From contig NC_134115.1 of assembly GCF_040939455.1 (NCBI RefSeq), positions 22,886,727 through 22,950,726 on the forward strand: a DNA stretch of 64,000 nt, written 5' to 3'. Below the pieces are notes generated by a model. That model was not told where the DNA came from and ran no database searches. It saw only the letters and a program-made list of their open reading frames with translations. Position 1 is the stretch's first letter; every line of letters starts with the position of its first letter. The position numbers were made by a program, and so were the translations under genes. The DNA is from Microcebus murinus. Lineage: Eukaryota; Chordata; Mammalia; Primates; Cheirogaleidae. Shown piece by piece: positions 58,769 to 64,000 of this stretch.

Positions 58769-58960
58769 CTCAGTCATGAATGTTACGGAAGAAACTTCAT
58801 TGTGTTTTTACAACATATATGTAAACACAAATACTTAGAAAATCAAACTAAAATAATACATAATTCTGGTGTGGACTTCTAATTCCTTCTTACTAGGGCA
58901 TTTGGAAACACCTCGCTCAGGGTGACTACTTAAAACATTTATGCCCTTGTCCAGTCTGGA

Positions 58961-59180
58961 CTCATCTTCTTTTTCTCTTTCCCCAGCTCTATTCCTTTCT
59001 TCTCCCCTCCTTCCCTGCTTCTCACTTCCTTCTTTTCCTTTCTTCTCTCCTTTCCTCTAACCCTCTCTTTTTCCTCCCTCTCTTCTCTTTCCTTTCTTCC
59101 TTCCTCTTTGTTATTTCTCCACTTCTTTCTCTCCCTCCTCCTCTTCCAACTCTCATCCTCATCTTTTCTATCTCATCCCT
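58961..59180 (+). repeat. Pyrimidine-rich tract
   Basis: About 220 bases composed overwhelmingly of C and T (CTTTCTTCTCCCCTCCTTCC, CCTCCCTCTCTTCTCTTTCC and similar), with scattered A and a few G. Confidence 0.9.
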
Positions 59181-59185
59181 AAATA

Positions 59186-59775
59186 AAGAATATGCAAATT
59201 AAACAAAAAGTTTTTCTTCTTTTAAGGAACTTATGAATTAAAGCAAACAACACTAATAATAATGCATATTGGTATATTTATAGCATTGAGTATGGGAAAA
59301 GGCTCTTCTAATCATTTGGAAAAGGGTATTTGAAGAAAACAGACTTTTAATTGTGTTTTGAAGGTTTGGAAGATAATCAGAAAGCTGAATTTGAAAGAAG
59401 TTGTACAGCTTGTTTAAAAACAGTTTTTGTTTTTATCAAGGGTGTTTACCATATTCAGAAGGAAGAAAATCTCTACTTTGGCAAGTAGAAAAGTCATTCT
59501 ATTACAGATGGCACATTTTGGAATGAGAAACAAAAAGCAAAGGACTTATGGATTTAGTACCAGGGATTTAGAATGTCTCCAATAAAAAGTCATGACAAAA
59601 TTATATCTGATTTTTTAAAAATCCTGCTTGTATTGGAGTCACCTCTTTCTCCTGTGCTCTGCTAAAAGTGAAATGGTTCATGTGTCCATCTCTCCATGGA
59701 GGTGCTTATCCTTCTTTGAAATCAATTTACTTGTTGCCTTGTAACCTCAGCTCTCTGGTGGGCTCAATAAGTGCT
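59186..59775. other. Unassigned sequence
   Basis: AT-rich, no gene or repeat recognised. Confidence 0.4.
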
Positions 59776-60295
59776 ATGATTTTTAACTTTTTCTCATTGT
59801 TAGGATAAAATGGATGTTCTTTGCAGCATTCTACATTCTAAGTAGATAACAGGAGTTGGTTTTTAACAATTAGAAATAAAACTACTATGAACATATGTGA
59901 CCAAGTCTTTGTGTGTTTTGTTTTCTCTTGAGTAAAGGAATGGATTGGTTGGGTTGTTTGGTGAGTGCATGTTTTACTTTTTAAGGAACTGCCAACTGGT
60001 TTCCAAAGAAGCTGTATCACTTTACATTCTGAAGAGCAGCATGTGAGAATTCCATTTGTTCACAACCTCACCCATACTTTCTGTTATCAACTTTTTCTAT
60101 TTTAGATATTACACTTTTAGGTAAATAGTGATATCTGACTGTGGTTTGGACTTTCATTTTCCTGATGGTTAATGATACTGTACATCTTTTCATGTGATTA
60201 TTGGCCATTCACATATATTTTTTATTAAATGTCTATTTAAATATTTTGCCCATATTTTTATTGAACTGCTTTTAGTCTTAACGAGTTGAAGAATT

Positions 60296-60303
60296 CTTTA
60301 CAT
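60296..60303 (+). repeat. hAT target-site duplication, left copy
   Basis: CTTTACAT, exact partner of 60676-60683; 8 bp is the hAT duplication size. Confidence 0.93.
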
Positions 60304-60675
60304 CTATGGTCTACAAAGTCCGGTTCACAGACTGGGTACCGCCAGGAACCCACCCACAGCAGCATGAGACTTCAAGGTTAGTGAGCAAAGCCCCACCTGC
60401 ACTCACAGCTACTTTCCAGCGATTGCATCACCTCCTGAGCCCGCCCCCACCCCCACCCACCCCCTGCCCCCACCCCCACCCCCACCCCCGCCCCCGCCCC
60501 CTGCAAACTGCGCACATGGCATTGGGGGGAATCTGGATTGGGCTTCCCAAGGCCTGATGATCTGAGTTGGAGCTCAGGCAGCAATGCAACCCCACCTCCA
60601 CCCCCGCAAACCATCCGTGGAAAAACTGTCTTTCACAAAACCAGTTCCTGGTGTCAAAAAGGTTAGGGACCACTG
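60304..60675 (-). mobile_element. hAT-Charlie (MER1-type) nonautonomous DNA transposon
   Basis: 372 bp. On the minus strand it starts CAGTGGTCCCTAACCTTTTT, and the opposite end reads CTATGGTCTACAAAGTCCGG, so the terminal inverted repeats are imperfect. The interior has GGAAAGACAGTTTTTCC-like and GATGATCTGAGTTGGAGC words of the MER1 group. No transposase is present. The exact 8-bp duplication of host L1 sequence confirms the ends. A C-rich expansion occupies its middle. Confidence 0.9.
60439..60502 (+). repeat. C-rich (CCCCCA/CCCCCG)n expansion
   Basis: About ten runs of three to five C separated by single A, G or TG. The minus strand is correspondingly G-rich, with more than four G-runs in 64 bases (G-quadruplex motif). 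Confidence 0.93.
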
Positions 60676-60683
60676 CTTTACAT
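60676..60683 (+). repeat. hAT target-site duplication, right copy
   Basis: CTTTACAT, partner of 60296-60303. Confidence 0.93.
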
Positions 60684-61353
60684 AGTCTGTCTAGACACAA
60701 GGCCTTCGTCAAATATAAGTATTGCAAATATTTCCTCCAATTTTTTGACTTGCTTTTTCACTTTTTTTAATGATGTGTTTCAAAGAGCAAAAGTCCTTAA
60801 TTTTGTTAAAGTATAAATTTTTATTTTTTTCTCTTAAGATTCATGTTGTTTTTTATTGTACCTAAGAAATATTTTCCTACCCCAAAGTCACAAGTATTTT
60901 CTTTTATGTTTTCTTCTCTATGTTTAGTACTTTTAGCTCTTACTTTTGAGTCTGCTCCATTTCAACTTAATTATTGTTTGCAGTGTAAGGTAAGGTAAGA
61001 ATTGTGTTCATTTTTCCCATATAGATAGTCAAGGTATTCTAGCACCATTTGTTGAAAAGACTATCTTTTCCTCCATTGAATTGCCTTGGCACCTCTGTCA
61101 AAAATGAATTGATTATGAAATGTTGAGTTTCACTTTCTGGACTCTATATTCTCTTTCATTGATCTGTATATGTTTATCTTTCTACCAAAATCAAACTGTC
61201 TTAACTATTATAGTTTTATAATAAATCTTACAGTCAGTAAATCTTTCAACTTCTTTCACTTGTAAATTTGGCTTTGGCATTTCTAGATCATTTGCATTTT
61301 CATATACATTTGAGAAATATTTTTCAATATCTCCAGAAAATTCATTGAGATAT

Positions 61354-61868
61354 TGTATTAGGCTTCTCCAGAGAAACAGAAACAATAGGATATATGTAGA
61401 TATATAAGAGGAAATTTATTATAAGAATTAGTTCATACAATTCTGAGGGCTGAGAAGTCCCACAGTAGACTGTCTAAAAGCTGGAGAACCAGAAAAGCCC
61501 ATGCTGTAATTCTGTCTGGGGCTGAAGGCCTAAGAACGCAGAGGATGGGGGAGTGTGGAGGGTGAAAGCCTGGTGTAAATCCTGAGTCCAAGGGCCTGAG
61601 AATCAGCTACTCCAATCTCCAAGACAGGAAGAACTCAAAAAGAGAGAGACAAAATTTGCCTTTCTTCTGTTTTTATAGGTGGGCCCTCAGTGGATTGGAT
61701 GATGCCCACAGACTTTGGTGAGGGCAGAACTTCACTTTACTCAGTTGACAGATTCAAATGCTAGTCTCTTCCAGAAACACCCTCACAGACATGCCCAAAA
61801 TATTGTTTTACCAGCTACATGGGCATCCCTTAACCCAGTCAAGTTGACAAATAAAATTAACCATCACA
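61354..61868 (-). mobile_element. ERVL LTR (MLT2-like), solo, inside old L1
   Basis: The plus strand runs from TGTATTAGGCTTCTCCAGAG, through GAAACAATAGGATATATGTA, GATTGGATGATGCCCACAGA and CTTCACTTTACTCAGTTGAC, to CCCAGTCAAGTTGACAAATA and ACCATCACA. Ends are TG and CA, length 515 bp. It is related to the LTR at 29944-30407. No clear 5-bp target duplication survives, but L1 sequence resumes on both sides. Confidence 0.82.
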
Positions 61869-63339
61869 AGTGTTAATGGAGATTGTGTTGAATTTGTAGG
61901 TCAGTTTAGGAGAATTTGACATTAAACATTATTGAATCTTCTAATCATTGAACCTGCTATATATATTTTTATTTATTTTGTTTTACTTAATTTTGTTTAG
62001 CAGTGCTTTGTAATTTTCAGTGTAAAAGGCTTACATGTCTTCTTAAATTTACTATAAAGTATTTTATGTTTTTCTATACTATTGTAAGTAAATAGGTTTT
62101 AAAAATTTTAATTTCTCAGGTTTTTTTGCTGCTAGTATATAAAAACTTTGATTTCTGCATATTAACCTCATAACCTGTAACCTTGCTCAATTCACTTATT
62201 AGTCCTGGATATTAACTTTGTATACTATAACTTTACTAAGGTTATTAGTCCTCACTGTTAGTCCTGGTAATTGTTTCATATATTCATTTGGATTTTCTGT
62301 ATAAACAATCATGCTTTCTACAAATAGTTTCACTTCTGCCCTCGGCTCTTTATGACTTATTGGTTTATTGCAATAATTAGAAACTCTAGCACAATGTTGA
62401 ATATGCATCATGGCTGTAGGCATCCTTGCCCTGTTCCCAATTTAAGGAGATAAGAATTCAGGTATTCTCTATAAAATATGATATTAGCTATAGGTTTTTT
62501 TTTGATAAATGCTCATTATCAGATTGAGAAAATTCTCTAAGATTCCTAGTTTTCTAAAAGTATTTATCATGGATGGATGTTGCATCTTGACAAATGCTTT
62601 TTCTGCATTTATTAAAATGATTGTTTGGTTTTTTTTAACATGTATTCTGTTACCATGCTGGATTAAATTAACTGAGTTTTGCTTGTTAAATCATTATGTA
62701 TTTCTGAAGTAAATCTTACCAAGTTGCGAAGTGTTATTCCTTTATGCATTGTGGAAATTGTAAGTATTGATTTGCTAATATTTTATAGGTTTATGTATGT
62801 CCTGGTCTGTAATTATTATTATTATCATTATTATTATCATTTTGTAATGTCTTTGTCAGGTTTTGGTGTTAGGGTCCTGCTGTCCTCATAAAATAAGCTG
62901 TGACAAATTTCTTACTCATCTATTTTCTGTATTTTATGCAAGATGGGCATGAATTTTCCTCGACTATTTTATAGAATTTTTAAGTGAAATCATATGGGTT
63001 TGGCAATTTCTTGGTTGGAAGACTTTTTATAATGCATTCAATTTAGTGAATCAATAGAGAGCTATTCAGATTTTCTGTTTCATCTTGTATAGATTTTGTA
63101 AGTTGGATTTTTTAAGAAATTAATTCTTGTTTTTTCTTAGTTGTCAAATTTGTTGGCACCAATTTTTTTATAATAGTCTATTCATTAAAACAAAACCTTC
63201 AGTTTCTGCAGTGATAGTCCTTCTTTCATTCTAGCTAGGAGTTTATCAGTGTTGTAGCCTTTTTTACTAAAAAACAAGCTTTTGGCTTTGATAAATGTTC
63301 CTATTTCTGTTTGCTTCCTATTTCATTGATTAAAAAAAT

Positions 63340-64000
63340 ACCAGATTTATTTTTTAGAGCAGTTTTGGGTACACAGCAAAATCAAACAGAAGATATAGAA
63401 ATTTCCTATATATCCCTTGCCTACACACATATAGTCTGTCCTCCCATGATTATCAATATCCCCCACAGAATGGTGTGTTTGTTGCAATTGATTTCTACAT
63501 TGACACTTCACTATCACCCAAAAGTCCATAGTTTATATTAGTTCATTCATAGATTTGGACAAGTATATAGTGACATGCATCCTCTATTATAGTATCATAT
63601 GTCATAATTTTACTGCCTTAAAAATTCTCTGTGTTCCACCTACTCATCCCTTCCTCCACCCTAACTCTTGGAAACCACTGATCTTTTTACTGTTTTCATA
63701 GTTTTGCCTTTTCCAGACTGTTGTACACTTGAAATCATACAATATGTAGCTTATTAAGATTGACACTTACTAATGTGCATTTAAGTTTCTTCCATTTTTT
63801 TCATGACTTGGTAGCTCATTTCTTTTTAGCTCTGCATAGTATCCTATTGTTTTCGTGTATCACAGTTTTTTTTTTTAATCAATTTGTCTGCTGATTGACA
63901 TCTTGGTTTTCCAAGTTTTAACTATTATAAATAAGGCTACTATAAACATCCATGTGTAAACTTTTGTGTAGATATAAGTTTTCAGCTCCTTCTAGGAAAT
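63340..64000 (-). mobile_element. Old L1 3' UTR (L1M-type), runs off window
   Basis: GGGTACACAGCAAAATCAAA, CCCTTGCCTACACACATATAG, TTATCAATATCCCCCACAGA, ACCACTGATCTTTTTACTGT, TTGTACACTTGAAATCATAC, TTGACATCTTGGTTTTCCAAG and AATAAGGCTACTATAAACAT follow the minus-strand L1M 3' UTR in order. It continues past the window end. Confidence 0.85.

Larger units (their letters stand above)
59776..63335 (-). mobile_element. Very old L1 (ORF2 3' half), with two insertions
   Basis: In plus-strand order: AACTGCCAACTGGTTTCCAA, GTGATATCTGACTGTGGTTT, CATCTTTTCATGTGATTATTG, [hAT 60304-60675], AGCACCATTTGTTGAAAAGA, ATTGAATTGCCTTGGCACCT, [LTR 61354-61868], TGTGTTGAATTTGTAGGTCA, TAGTCCTGGTAATTGTTTCA, GATGTTGCATCTTGACAAATG. 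This is the minus-strand L1M ORF2, reverse transcriptase to C-terminus. The minus frame at 62199-62423 keeps a weak FVESMIVYTENPNE remnant of the [12 protein letters not shown] region, with the catalytic residues lost. Confidence 0.88.

Noticed and set aside
1..64000. CRISPR arrays, prokaryotic operons, phage or plasmid systems
   Set aside because: The sequence is primate nuclear DNA dominated by LINEs and SINEs; no spacer-repeat array is present.
1..64000. tRNA, U-snRNA, 5S, 7SK or Y RNA genes and copies
   Set aside because: I looked for characteristic starts and internal promoter boxes and saw none outside the Alu and MIR SINEs.

Overview
The window is mammalian nuclear DNA, almost certainly from a strepsirrhine primate and most likely a lemur. 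Three dimeric Alu copies (8371-8709, 35647-35984, 40003-40302) carry an extra segment of about 30 bases between the A-rich linker and the right arm (AATTGGCCAACTA-like followed by TATATAGAAAAAATTAG). I know this segment from strepsirrhine Alus and not from monkey or ape Alus. The younger LINE-1 copies end in lineage-type 3' ends such as ACCCCCATAATATGCTGAAAT. Ancient mammalian repeats (MIR, L2, MaLR and ERVL LTRs, Tigger, hAT) lie between them. The species is inferred, not proven.

I find no protein-coding gene, tRNA, snRNA or CRISPR array. All the long reading frames belong to LINE-1 or fall in repeat-derived DNA. This is an intergenic or deep-intronic stretch, and its history is mostly one of transposition.

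Layout. 1-2540: an old L1 3' end, split by a small L1 tail, then a 5'-truncated younger L1; two L1 tails here face each other. 2541-8370: mostly unassigned DNA with MIR and L2 relics and GA/CA microsatellites. 8371-8709: Alu. 9053-15735: a full-length, decayed L1 on the minus strand with a 21-bp target-site duplication. 15736-30400: old L1, MaLR LTR, MIR, a long L2 copy with a Tigger element inside it, another MaLR LTR, a Z-DNA-type tract and an ERVL LTR. 30400-40560: old L1 pieces, a HAL1-like element, Alus and a MaLR LTR. 40561-49029: a three-layer nest. A twin-primed (5'-inverted) L1 was invaded by a full-length L1, which was then invaded by a 306-bp solo LTR that looks like a class II, IAP-type endogenous retrovirus. 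49030-58468: mainly unassigned sequence with an L1 3' end and a GC-rich tandem-repeat block. 58469-64000: a short young L1 tail, a pyrimidine-rich tract, and a very old L1 that took in a hAT (MER1-type) element and an ERVL-type LTR, followed by another old L1 3' end.

The most informative structures are the LTR-in-L1-in-L1 nest, with target-site duplications at every level; the contrast between the two full-length L1 promoters (one with about six ~150-bp tandem monomers, the other with three CTCF-like motifs); and the pair of inverted L1 tails that share sequence beyond their poly(A). Family names rest on remembered consensus motifs, without database support.
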